Positions 51,501-62,744 of a DNA stretch of 64,000 bases are shown here, in pieces. Position 1 is the stretch's first letter. Every line of letters begins with the position of its first letter. Below the pieces are notes generated by a model. It searched no databases, was not told where the DNA came from, and worked only from the letters and a program-made list of their open reading frames with translations. The stretch is from Struthidea cinerea. Its lineage: Eukaryota > Chordata > Aves > Passeriformes > Corcoracidae. The stretch covers positions 304,706 to 368,705 of the forward strand of contig VZTI01000691.1 in NCBI GenBank assembly GCA_013397865.1, given 5' to 3'. A program made the translations under genes and the position numbers.

Positions 51501-54500
51501 TGTTGGCAAGGGCTTATCAGGCACATAGCATGAAGAGGCGAAGAAAAAGCTTTATAAAGAATGATGTTGTTTTGTAAAGCTAATTGTGACACCATCTCTG
51601 TTATTGTGTGTGTGATTGAACTCTTAATTTTTAATCTGGTTTTCCTCCCAGCAGTGTAGCTCCTAGTATTACCTGAGGTTCTCTGCAACGTAACCATTGT
51701 CAGTTCTAGATTTTGCAGTTTGGTGCCAAAAGGATGTAATCTAGACTTGAGTCAGCTAAATTGTGGCAAGTGGGTTGCAGTTTCTAATTGTAATGAATTA
51801 GCTTGTTTTAATGTTTGTTGTGCAAATCTTGTAGATAAGAATTCAATTAACTGTGATGTCCTGAACTTTGGTGCTAGGGGAGCAGCCACAGGCTCCTCTG
51901 ATGGATCCTGTCACGTGCATGGCCTTCGAGGAGCTGCTTGCCTGCAGAATTCCGTGGCAGCATAGCCAAGTCTTAACTAGGTGATATTGGGAATCACTGA
52001 AAAGATGATGTTACTAAGAGAAATATAATGTGGAAGAGAAATCAGAGCATTTATTTATAAAGCAGAAGGCCACTGTCCCACTTCATGAATGCATTCTAAT
52101 AACTTGGGTTCACTGGAAATATCATATTTCTGGTGCTAACTGAAGTCCTCAGCATTCTTGATACCTAAGTGTTAGCTTAGACTGACAATGAGCTGGCTAA
52201 ATGATTAGTATGATGATTCTGGTGTTTACTATTCTCAAAAAGCTGGATTGTGAAAGACTCGGAAAATTAACTAATTTGCTACTTCAGTTGATAGCAGAGA
52301 AGCCATAAAAATTCTGGTTTAGAACATTTCACTGCCATTCTAATAAGTACGGAGGTTTTTCTCAAGGCTTCCACTTGTATTATTAACCTCCTGCAGACTA
52401 TTCAGTGAATATTGGAAGAAAATATTCTGAAATTGTCCAGTGTTGAAGAAACTGTTCAGTGGGATAGAAGGAAATCTACTGTGACCCACAGTTCCTCTTC
52501 CCATGAGCTCCTCTGTGGCAGTCTCCTGCTTTTCTGAACTGTTTGCTGTATCTTGCTTTTTCTAAAGGCTGCCATCTGAGAGAAGAGCGTTTGCCATTCT
52601 TGCGCTGCCAAATATGTCTGCCTGCATCAAGGTGCTGCCTCCAATGTAAATATTTGAGCCAGTGGCTGCTGGCATGTGCTGCATAAATGTAGTGACTCTG
52701 GGGGAACAGAACGGGAATGACAAAAGCTAATCCTGTGTGTCCTGAGGATTTGGGACCCTATATTTTAAGTGGGGCTTTAATTAGGCTTCAACCTCTTCTG
52801 CCCACAATGTGCATGAGCAAAAGATGCCCATCAGAAAACCAGCTACTATGTAAGCCAGGCAGTGGAGAGGTTAGAAGAAGTTTCAGTAGCTCAGATGTGA
52901 GCGTTATTTCTTTCTTTCTTGATAGTTGGACAGAGGTGAGTTAATTAAGAAAGCAGTGAGAGACTTGAGCCGTTTGGATGGAATATCGATAGTAAGCAAG
53001 ACCATAATATTGATACTAAACCGTAATATGATACCCATGTATGTGTGTGTGCTTCATTAAAATGTATGTCACAAAAAGAAAAAAAAAGAAGAAAAGGAAA
53101 GATTTTGTTCCTTTTATATTTTAAGGAAAAGTTAATCTGGAGAAAGTTACAGTAGTAAAAGAGAAGGCAATATCTGTGTTAATTAGCAGTTCATCTTCAA
53201 AGCTTGACTGATGGGTTACATCATGGCCTCTTGCAATTGAATTAAAATTCAGACCCATGCAAGTTCTATTTTTACCTCCTTTTTCCATATCAGAATAATT
53301 TGTCTGGATTTAAGACTTCATTTTTGCTAAAAATATTGATGTTCCATAATCTAAAATGAACTTTTGGTTAGTGCAAATAGACAGTGTAGAGAAGAGCTCT
53401 GTGGCTCCGGATGCAATTCCAGAACATGTGGCTTAACGACGTGATGTTGTGTTAGGGATAAGGACATGTACTTTCTCCAAAGAATCTGTTTTTCTTGGGT
53501 ATTTGACAGTACAGCTCTTTGGTTCAAGAACTGTTGTGTGTGTACAGTGCCTTCCACAGTGAGGATTCACAGTGCTACTGTAACGCAAATAATCAGTTAG
53601 TAATTTAGCAACAAATTAGGAATTAATTTTAGAATACCTGAAAACACTCTTCTGAATACCACAGCTGGGGAGAGATGAGCTGTTGATAGAAGAATGTGCA
53701 CCAATGAAGGTCTAATCTGTAGAGTTTGAATTCTCTTTTTCCAGTGAATATTATCTGTTCAGAAATAAAACTTACAGTTAATATTCTGGCCCTCCATAAG
53801 CTTTTTTTTTGTATGGGCATCCATCCTGGTGAAAAGCAAAGTTCTCAGATAAATGTGAAATGTAGGGAGAACAATGTAACATCACCTTCCCTTCCATGTC
53901 AATATCAAAGAGGTAGTGCTTGAACTACCACAATGACTGCAGATTGTGGAAATTTGAAAGGGTATCAGCTGATGTAGATCGGTGTGGGTTCTGTCGGCTG
54001 AGTATCTGGTCCAATGTTCTTCCCACTTAAATGAACAGAGTTAGGGTACAATCTCATGCTAGGTATTCTTTCATTTTCACCATAGCAATAAAACAAAATA
54101 TCTTTATAAAAGCTTTTGCTCACATCCCAATGTCACAGGCATACAATGTACACCTTTACAAAGTCGTATCATATTTTTGATTTAAACATAAAAAAGACCT
54201 AACCTAATAGAAAATGTTTTTATGAAAAATTTCAGCTGCTTTCAGACAAGGTTAGATGAACTCTTTTCAGTATCTTGTATTGAGAAGGTAAGAGCTAATC
54301 AAGAAATTTCTTCTGTGTTCACCTACAATACATCTCACTAAAATATGCAGCTAGGAGTAGTGAGTGCCCTTTAATACCAAAAGAAAAGGGTGGGAAAGCC
54401 TCCTTAATTAAATCTCTTCAGGGATCCTGGATTAACTGCAGCTCTGTTTAGTTTATATCCTCCCTGTAGAAAAATGTGCAGACCCAAGACAGCAAATATT

Positions 54501-56910
54501 GATTTAAATGTAGATGCAGGGAAAAGGCCCTGTTGTCTTTTTTTCTTCCACTTGGCACAGTTTTTCGTTTTGATTCATTTTTGGTTACAAAGGATGAAAA
54601 TCTGAGTCCTTCTCTACTCCCTTCCACGCTGTGTGAAAATATTGAACCAGGACTCAGCAAACTGGACACAGCTACTGGTGAAGGGAAGAGCACGTAAAGC
54701 TGCCCTACAGGGACTGTGGCACCAGCCCTGAAACCTGAGTCAGAGTCACTCCCTTTGTCGCAGCCACCGGGGATTGCAGTAAGTCTTTGGCCTAATATAG
54801 TCCAATAGAAAGTGGGGAACAGTGGGACAGGGGCACACCACGGTGCCACAACCAAGGAAATTTTGGCATTACCTCCCATTTGCTTCAACCACTGCAAGCA
54901 TAAGTAATTGCCCTGTGGAGCAAGTGCTCTGCTGGCACAGACCAGAATAGTTGCATTTCCCGATAAACTCAGTCTCCCTAAGCATGGAGTGAATTTTACT
55001 CAGGTGATTTTTGAAGAGAAAAATGGCTGTGTAAAGATGCCAACAGCTTAACTCTCAAACCTGCTTATGTGAATTTAGTTTTCCTTCATTCTAAACATAC
55101 TTGCATTTTTGTAACGGGTGACATTTCTGTGCATCCTGTCCTGATTTAAACATACATTTGCTCATCAACAAAATCCAAGTGCAAATGGAGATGAGTGGAG
55201 CCATGTGCTTCTTTCTGCACAGTGCAGCTCTGGCAGGTCGAGGTCGTTTGTGATTGTGCATAAACTGCTCAACTTCAGACCCCAGGGGACAAGTGCAGCC
55301 CGGGCACTCACAAAAGGCATCTTCTACTAACAACTTGGGTGCATGCAATAGCATGGGCTGTGGCTTAGACCACAGACTGTACTTAAGAAAGCAAAATAAA
55401 GAATCTTGACTTAAGAGAAATAAACAATTTCAACTCAAGAGAAATCAAGAGAATATATATTTCTGGAAACAGAAGGATTAGAAAAGAGAGAGGAGAAGGA
55501 AAAAGATTGGAATTGGGATTTGCTGTTCTGCAAATGGTTTGCACCAAGACCACAATTCGTACCTGAAAAGTCAGTGCAACCTGCAGAAGCCCAGTAGCTG
55601 TAAGAAATTTAGCTACCAATTCGTGCTCTCTACAGGGATGCCATTCAGATTGAAAAGATTAGCACAGGTTTGAGAATGCATGAGAATCACTTTGAAATAA
55701 TATGATATGCAATATATATGCTGGAGGGCAGAGTTTACAATTATAATTCTTTAGTCTTGTTTCTCTTCTGTGTGCTTTGCAGCAAGCTGGACCTCTATGA
55801 TCACCCTTGATAAACAGGAATTCTGCTTTTCTTCTCTAAGCTCAGTAGCAGAGGCGTCTGAAGGAGCCCTCTCTGCCTGGGTGAAATAACTTCCTTCTCT
55901 TGTTGCCTGAGTTCACAACTGAACTGAGATGCATCAAAGTCAGGTCAAGGAATCAGAAATAAGGAAACTACAGAAGCCTGGACAGCAGAATTCAATTTTC
56001 TTAGGCTGCTGCCTTTTTTTCCCCCCTTTGTTTCAGGTTTCCATGACTGTATTGAATAGAGCAAAGAAAGAAAGGAAATACATATTTAAAAATGTACGTA
56101 ACACAAAGATTGGAAGGAAATATATCCATAAATTAAATACCCAAGCAGATGCCTCAGGTATTTCAGTACTTGTAGTAACAGATTGGTCCTTATTTTTAAT
56201 GTTGGTTTTGCCTGTCTTGCCCAAAATCGTAAATAGTAAGTCAAATAGTTTTAGTGGTTTTTTAATTAGATGCAGTTAAACATCAAACCATTGTTTCTCT
56301 GCTCCCTTTTGTGATCATTCAGAAGTGTCCTTCCTGTCTTTTTTCAATGCCATTTTGACAGGGGTTCTATTAATTGTTACCTCTCTTTTTAAATCAGATT
56401 GTGGGGAGAGATTCTCATGGGCTAGTTTGTGACCTAGGAGTAGCCTTCACTGAGGGTTTATAGCAAACCCAACTGAAATGGACTCTTGTCCCTGTGTTCC
56501 ACTGGTGCAGTGTTAATATAAACAGAAAGCCAATATTTCTGGAGATGAATTGAGCAGTGTGCCACCCAACTGCAGTTTATTTTCAGGATTCACAGTAAGG
56601 ATGATCTACCAAGAATTTGGGCTGGCAGGAGTGCATCACTTCTGCATACCCAGGTACATCTTGCTGGGCATAGTCACTGCCTGAGTCTGGAATGTGGTCT
56701 GTGCTGTTCATAATGCATTCCACTTGTTTAAGCTTTGCATAAAACTGTACATGATGGACAATAAAACATCTGTCCATGTATAAATGTTTCACTTTTCAGA
56801 ATGACCTGAAGCACAATGGGTGAGGCAGCCTGCTCACTGCTAGAGGGGCACGGCTGTTTATTATTAGATGTCCTGCACCATTATGGAGTGCAAAGCAAGC
56901 ACATGTGTGT
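48573..56910. other. Unique intron, no gene recognised
   Basis: About 8.3 kb without recognised transposons. Local structures are a direct and inverted repeat at 49371-49400 and a somewhat GC-richer patch at about 54600-54860. The frames 54897-54448 (-, 149 codons) and 50606-50250 (-, 118 codons) show no family features. Confidence 0.5.
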
Positions 56911-56932
56911 ACACACACACACACACACACAC
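56911..56932 (+). repeat. AC dinucleotide repeat (AC)11
   Basis: Eleven perfect AC units are preceded by ATGTGTGT, so the edge of the repeat can pair with itself. A typical vertebrate microsatellite. Confidence 0.95.
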
Positions 56933-57979
56933 GTACAAAAGAATGAATAATTATGATAAGTGGCTGCCTAACAGGTATCTTTATAATGCAGAAATAGCAA
57001 CCATTTTTACCAGGTGAAATCAATTCTCTGTGCTTGCGTCTTCTTTGCTCTTCTTGTGCTATTTTTTCTGCAGAAAGTATGTAATGAAATAATTAGCAAC
57101 AAAGCACCATGTCTTAGAGAAAACAGAAATAAATCCAGGCTAGGGCTGATATTCTTCAAGATTTAGAGTCTTGCCCTTCTCCTGTACCAAATGTACTTCC
57201 TTTTCTCCTCTCAAAAAAACAGCTCTCTGGCAAGAGAAGTGTATGTGCTCCTCAGGGGAGAGGTGAGAGCCTTGGTGTTCTCTCAGTGGTGGGTGCATTT
57301 TTCTGTCAACTCATTCCAATCTGTCATTTACAAATCTACGTCTGATGTGCAGAGGAAGGCATAGACCAAAACCGTGACTTGGGGAATGTGGGTGTTTAAT
57401 TGGGCAAAGCAGAGGAGTTTTTCAGCAGCTGTACTCAGAGATGCTTCCTCAGGGGGAAAAAAAAAAAGAGAAGCCTCAGTCAACATAAGTACAATGGTAG
57501 CATTAATTTGGTTGGTGTAGAATTGCATAATGGATCACCAGTATGCACTGGCAGATAAGTTTCCCATATTTTTAGTTGTAAGGAAATATACCATGATTCA
57601 GCAATGCAAAAACCCAGAGAAACCCAGGGAGAAAAAGAGCTGGTTTTCTTGAACAAGGGAGGGCAGAGAGGACATGTACCTTCTACCCTCATTCCCGAGG
57701 ACCTGTCACAGATGAGGCTGACACAGGACATGTGACAGAGTGCCAGGCAAAACGAGAGTACCCTGACCCCCTCCCAGAGGATTAATGGTCTCTTGATGCA
57801 CCACAGATACAAATAAGTACCAGAGACAATTCTACCTGAACACAGTCTAAGTTAATCCTGGCATAGTTTTGAAAATACTTCTGTTTATTTCGAATCATTT
57901 AAAAAAAACCTTTTTGTTGGAAGGGCATCTCACATTATAAAGCCTTTGCTCTTTGGATTATAGGTCTCTTTGTTTAGAC
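56933..57979. other. Unique intron, nothing recognised
   Basis: No repeat or exon was recognised. An 11-A run lies at about 57458-57468. Confidence 0.5.
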
Positions 57980-58520
57980 CAATAGTCTTATTTATACTTA
58001 TTTATTAATCAAGAGGCCTGACAAGCTGCTGCAAATAAAGCTGCTGCTGATTCAGTAGATTGGTAGGAGAGTCATCTGAGAATTAATTCTATAAACAGCC
58101 TTTATGAAAAGATGTATTTTTTGTGAATTAATTGGCCTGGAGAATTTTGTCATTTCAATCTGTCATTGTTGAATTTTACTTTACTGCAATATTTTGAAAT
58201 TAAGTCAAAAAGGAAAAGTGTCTATCTAATGCTTTTGGCAAGCTCTCTGTTAATTAATAGCTTTTTGAAGTACTAAATTTCCCCGCTTTTTATCTTAATT
58301 AACCCTCTTAATTGACCTTCTGTGATCTCTAGTTTCTCCCAAAAGAATTAAAAAATAGGCTTCTAAGTTCTTCTCGGCAATCAGATTGACATGCAATTGC
58401 TTGTCTACACATCTTCTCTGCCTTCATGGACTTTTTTTCATTTTTATTTTTTACCACTGAAGTCCCCACTGGAAATTACAGTCCATTGAACCATAGAGCT
58501 AAAATTGATTGTGCACATAA
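57980..58520. promoter_or_regulatory. Candidate enhancer dense in homeodomain-type sites
   Basis: Five TTAATT-containing sites fall within about 235 bp: AATTAATT at 58081-58088 and 58126-58133, TAATTAAT at 58251-58258, TTAATTAA at 58295-58302 and TTAATTG at 58308-58314. The block is repeat-free and contains no long reading frame. Dense TAAT cores are typical of conserved developmental enhancers bound by LHX, DLX, PAX or POU proteins. Which gene it would act on is unknown; ST6GALNAC3 or a neighbour are both possible. Confidence 0.35.
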
Positions 58521-61500
58521 AAAATCCTGGAACAACTGAAGGAAGAAAAGAACTTCCTGGAATTCTCTGGTGAAATCAGAACTCAAGTGACAACAAAACT
58601 TCTACCCAATTTGAACTCACCTGCCCTGAATCACTAAGGAAATATTTTATGTTCCTCCATTTGCCCCCAATGACAGTAAGAACTAGCTTTTCCTTCATTT
58701 AGCCTACATCAAAGCATGGTTGTAGATGTTCAAAGAAGATGAATTTCAGTTGCCAACATTTTTTGGGTGCATTCTCTGTTCCATGTTCTTTATATCAATT
58801 TCTTATTCTTTTTGTGAAAAAGTGGAAAATTAAAGAGCCCTAATTGCTTTTATTTTAAATTAATTTTTAAATAAAGCTTTATGTATCACATATTACAATT
58901 CTAGCAATCCTAGAAGTGCCTTTTACCATTTTCTTCTAAAATATAGAATGCAAGTGTCTTTTGTAATATGTTGTGAGAAACTGTAGTCAGGTCTTTCTGC
59001 TGGAGTTTATGGAAGGCATTACTAAAAATGCAATTCTATGTTTTGAGACTTGAAACTTTCAAGTAACTATTAATCTTGGAGCTTACGTTTATATTCTGAC
59101 ATTAAATAATGACATTTTAAGCACTTAAACCTTCACTAAGAGCAAGATAAGCAAGCATATACTTCATTTCAAGCATTTTAACTAAGTTGATTCCACTGGT
59201 CTTTTCATGTCTTTAATGCTAAGCATATGCCTGTGTACTTTTCTGAAATGGTGGATGGTATTTAGCCGAGTTAATTACAACCAATAACTACCATTTCTTT
59301 AAGAATCCCCAAAAAGTAGGAAGTATGCAAAATAAGCTTTCATTTTTAAGATAAACAAAGTAACTTCTTGTGAGCATTGCTTTTTTATTGCTGCATTCAG
59401 CTGTAAATCATGTCTTGAAAGCAAAGCCATCTTTTAAAAAGTGTTTTTTGAAAAATAGTGCATTATTTTCTCCTGAGCTGTTGAGACAATTTCCTGTCTA
59501 GGTCTGGTACCCCATTAATTTTAGACTATTAAAAAAAACAGTCACTTTGAGCCATAGGAAACAATTTGGGATTGTTGCACACACATATATCACAACAGAT
59601 CTGCCTGCTGTAGTTCTACAGATGATGTTTAACAATCTCCTCTTTACCCTATTTTAATATCCTCATTCCCCCAGATTTGTGCAGTAACATAGCCTTGTGC
59701 TATAGCCTTATCCTCCTGTAAATGGAGGATTTTTTTTCTTTCCAATGTGTAAAATTTGAAATTTGAGTGCAATTACAGTAACAAGAGGAACTCTTTTTCT
59801 AATGAGTCTCAAAAACCCCTGACCAAGAAACATGTAAAACTCTCCCGTAGAGAGGGAAATTGAGTGCACAGTGTTAGCATAATAGCAGGGGCTGAGACAT
59901 TGCTTTGCACTACAGTTTTATGGGATGATATTTTAAAAGGTATTCGGAGATTTATAGCTTTTTAGGGACAGCTAAAATTGTTTTTACATTTCTAATACTG
60001 CTTTCATTAGAATTTTGAAAGAATGTTTATGGTATCAGATTGAATTCTAAGGTGTTACCAAATCATCCAGAATCCCCACTGCTTAAGTATATTCCCTTGT
60101 ATCCCTGTGTATCTTCAGAGGAAAAAATGGGATTGATGTAAGTGCTTTGGTTTAAAGTATATAATCTGTATTCTGTCATGTACTTCATCTCCCAGGGAAG
60201 GTACCTGGGAACTCACTCTGCTGTTTTTATTTATCCTGCCAGTGCAGTATATAGATGAGAGGAGGACTAAGGTCCAATGGTGTTAAAACAAGACATGAAA
60301 TATTGATTAATTCTTTTTTTTAAATTCCTTTTTCCTCCTGAGTGTAGCAAATTTCAGATGCTACTGTCAATATAGTGCTCTCCAATAAACCTCCATTATC
60401 GGAAGGGTCCTGATCTTCATCATGTTCTTGTAAATGGTTATTATAATTCTAAAATGCTTTAGAAGCCCAAGGCCAGTGTTTTCCTGGTGCAAGTACTGAA
60501 AGCAAGTTAGAAGCAATGCAGCCTTTTATCATGGCAGAATGTTACTCTGAAATAACATGAATTGGATTGGGAATTCTCCCTGCTAGACAGTAGCAGAACA
60601 TTCTGGTTGAAGAGATGAAGATCCTGATGGGGCAGGTGAACAGATGTACAGTTTCATGGCTCTAAAGGTGCCAAAAAAAGAAGCACAATTACAGTTGGTA
60701 TCCACCTAATGACATGTGGGTGTTTGACACCCTGCCTTTGGTTCCCACTTGTCCTTCTTCAGTTTAAGTTAATCCTTTATTTATTGTTTCCAGTATGGTC
60801 CTTTACAAAAGCAGCTAAACAGATACTTAGCTGTTTCCCCAAGGAAAGGGACATTTCAGGAAAGGTAGAGATAGAAGTTCACACCAGCTTGCCCATGAAG
60901 GATGACAGACATGGGCAAGGAAGAGAATATTTAACTACTTTCAGTGTTCTTGGACTCAACTCTGGGAGTTGAGGTAATTGTTTTTCACTAAAAAAAGCAA
61001 AGGTTTATTTAAACTGGAGTGCACTGGAGTTTCTTTAGGAATGCAAAGCTCTTGGAGCTTTTCTTCTATCCATAATAAAAGGTATTAATCAGAGAAGGAA
61101 TTTGAATCTCAGACCTGTATGTGCCAGGTAATTGTCATGATAAAGGTTGTACAACTACTTTTTCACCCATTGTCTTAAATAGAATTTAATTCAACTTGAG
61201 CAAGGAAGTAACACAGAATCTGTGCCAAAAGCCACTGATTGGTGTATTTCTGCAGGAGGAGGGAGGCAGGAGACCTTAGTACATTCTTGCTGTGAACCAG
61301 GAAGAAACACCTGACTTTGGTTCTTCTGTCTCACAGGGAAGTTGGGGCTTATAGGCTGGATAAGTTGCTATAGGATTTTTTTCCACCTAAAAGTTTTATT
61401 CCTACCCCAGGATGAAAATGTTGTCAGAAGATTTTGTTGGTGGCAATAACTGATTTGCACATAGGCTTAGTTGGGAGTTCTTTTACAGCAAAACTTAATT

Positions 61501-62591
61501 GTGTGCAAACTTTAGGCTGCTTTAACTTAGGATGGAGAACAGGCTGCTCCCTGCCATACTGAAAATCTAGATGTGTCAGAAAGCTCATATATCCCCTCCT
61601 CTCACTCACACCCAGCTCTGTTAAGGTGCTCTCTTAAGATGGTTTTATGAGTTTTGTAATAGCTTTCTTTGAAAACTGGGCATTTTTAAATAATTTAAAG
61701 ATAATTCTTTTCACTGATTTCAGTCAAACTGAAAGCAATACATTCACAAAGCTGGACTTTAACCAGTTTGTAGGCAGCAAGGGCTGAGTGTGTTCTCACT
61801 GCTCATGAGGTTTGAAACCAGTGAGTCTTGCATGCACAGGTTATCTGGGTAACTGTGTTGACTCCCAGTCCCCCATTGGAAACATTTGCGTGAGCAGAGC
61901 AAACAGGATTTGGTTTGTGGTGAACAATGCATGTGTTTGCTCAGATAGCCAGTCTGTGAGCCAAATCCTTACACATGTAACTTTTCTCACTCGTGCAGGT
62001 AAAACTTCTGGGCTGATTGAACCTATCTAGTCATTTGAGCAAAGACTCTCAATCTGGGCCCTAGCCCCTTGTGGTTTTGTCTCTGCTGTATTATCTCAAA
62101 GAATGATAACACAAAACTATGTAAAGGGGTGTGCACAGAATTTTCAAAACCTTATGTTAGATGGTTTTGTACCGAGATATCCTTGGAAGTTTCATTACTG
62201 TGTGAATTTTCAGGTTGAGGATAGCCTACTGCAGATTAAGATTTTGCTTGCAGAACAGGATGGTGCCTACTCACATGCACACACCACAAATTCTGACACT
62301 ACTTTGTATTTTGGTAAACTTTATCTCATTTTACAAACTCCACTAATTGCTATCTTTCACATGTGAAAATAAATTGTTTTCTGTCTTACAGGAGATGCAT
62401 TGTTTGACTTCAAATATTTAACATGGTATTTTTTTCTGTGGACAATAGCTGGAGGCCCCAAGCTGGGAAGAATGAGAGCATATCTATAAATAATTCAAAG
62501 TAATTGTATGGTTTTGACAGATTGTCAAGCTGCTTAATGCCTTTTGTCCCAGGCAATAGATTGTATTTCTTTGATAAAGTGTTGATAATTT
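58521..62591. other. Unique intron leading to the exon
   Basis: AT-rich unique sequence without recognised repeats. It contains the SOX-type inverted pair at 59560-59576. A CAG/GTAAAA junction at 61996-62004 has a pyrimidine-rich lead. No further exon was recognised. Confidence 0.5.
59560..59576. promoter_or_regulatory. Inverted SOX-type pair (AACAAT-N5-ATTGTT)
   Basis: Two perfect 6-bp arms, AACAAT at 59560-59565 and ATTGTT at 59571-59576, face each other across five bases. SOXE factors (SOX8/9/10) are known to bind as dimers to inverted ACAAT sites with a short spacer. Binding is inferred. Confidence 0.35.
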
Positions 62592-62630
62592 CTCATTGCA
62601 ATTTGTTTTGTGTATGTTGTATTTTTACAG
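62592..62630 (+). other. Splice acceptor region (branch point, pyrimidine tract, AG)
   Basis: The exon is preceded by a T-rich tract ending in TTTTTACAG at 62622-62630. A CTCAT motif at 62592-62596 fits the loose yUnAy branch-point consensus, with its A at 62595, 36 nt before the exon. A second AG follows two bases later, but using it would break the reading frame. The acceptor assignment rests on keeping the ST6GALNAC3 frame; the branch point is inferred. Confidence 0.85.
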
Positions 62631-62738
62631 AGTCCAGTCAGGTTCATATCTCAGCACGGGTTGGTTTACCTTAATTTTGGCTATGGATGCCTGCTATGGA
62701 ATTCACGTCTATGGGATGATAAATGACACCTACTGCAA
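62631..62738 (+). CDS. ST6GALNAC3: ST6GALNAC3 internal coding exon carrying sialylmotif S (probably exon 4 of 5)
   Basis: This exon belongs to alpha-N-acetylgalactosaminide alpha-2,6-sialyltransferase 3. The enzyme is a type II Golgi membrane protein that adds sialic acid in alpha-2,6 linkage to the GalNAc of NeuAc-alpha2,3-Gal-beta1,3-GalNAc, including on gangliosides such as GM1b. The 108 nt contribute the last base of an Arg codon, 35 complete codons and the first two bases of a Lys codon. The peptide starts VQSGSYLSTGWFT and continues through ILAMDACYGIHVYG to end MINDTYC. The S/T-G-W-F start, the conserved Cys and the final HVYG form sialylmotif S, which binds donor and acceptor. In the roughly 305-residue human protein, as I recall it, this corresponds to residues 209-243. 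The exon is flanked by a good acceptor and donor. Motifs III and VS lie in the next exon, outside the window. ST6GALNAC5 and related paralogues differ in the CYGIHVYGMINDTYC part, which favours ST6GALNAC3. Confidence 0.93.
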
Positions 62739-62744
62739 GTAAGA
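62739..62744 (+). other. Splice donor GTAAGA
   Basis: The exon ends in CAA and is followed directly by GTAAGA, a close match to the U1 donor consensus. The junction splits a Lys codon after its second base, so both exon ends have the same phase. Confidence 0.88.

Larger units (their letters stand above)
1..62630 (+). other. ST6GALNAC3: Upstream ST6GALNAC3 intron (3' part, at least 62.6 kb)
   Basis: Everything before 62631 is interpreted as the 3' part of the intron that precedes the sialylmotif S exon. The exon expected just upstream encodes the L motif and a long conserved stretch, and it would appear as an obvious reading frame; none of the open frames resembles it. Human ST6GALNAC3 is also known for very long introns. 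A nested non-coding gene inside this span cannot be excluded from sequence alone. Confidence 0.8.
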
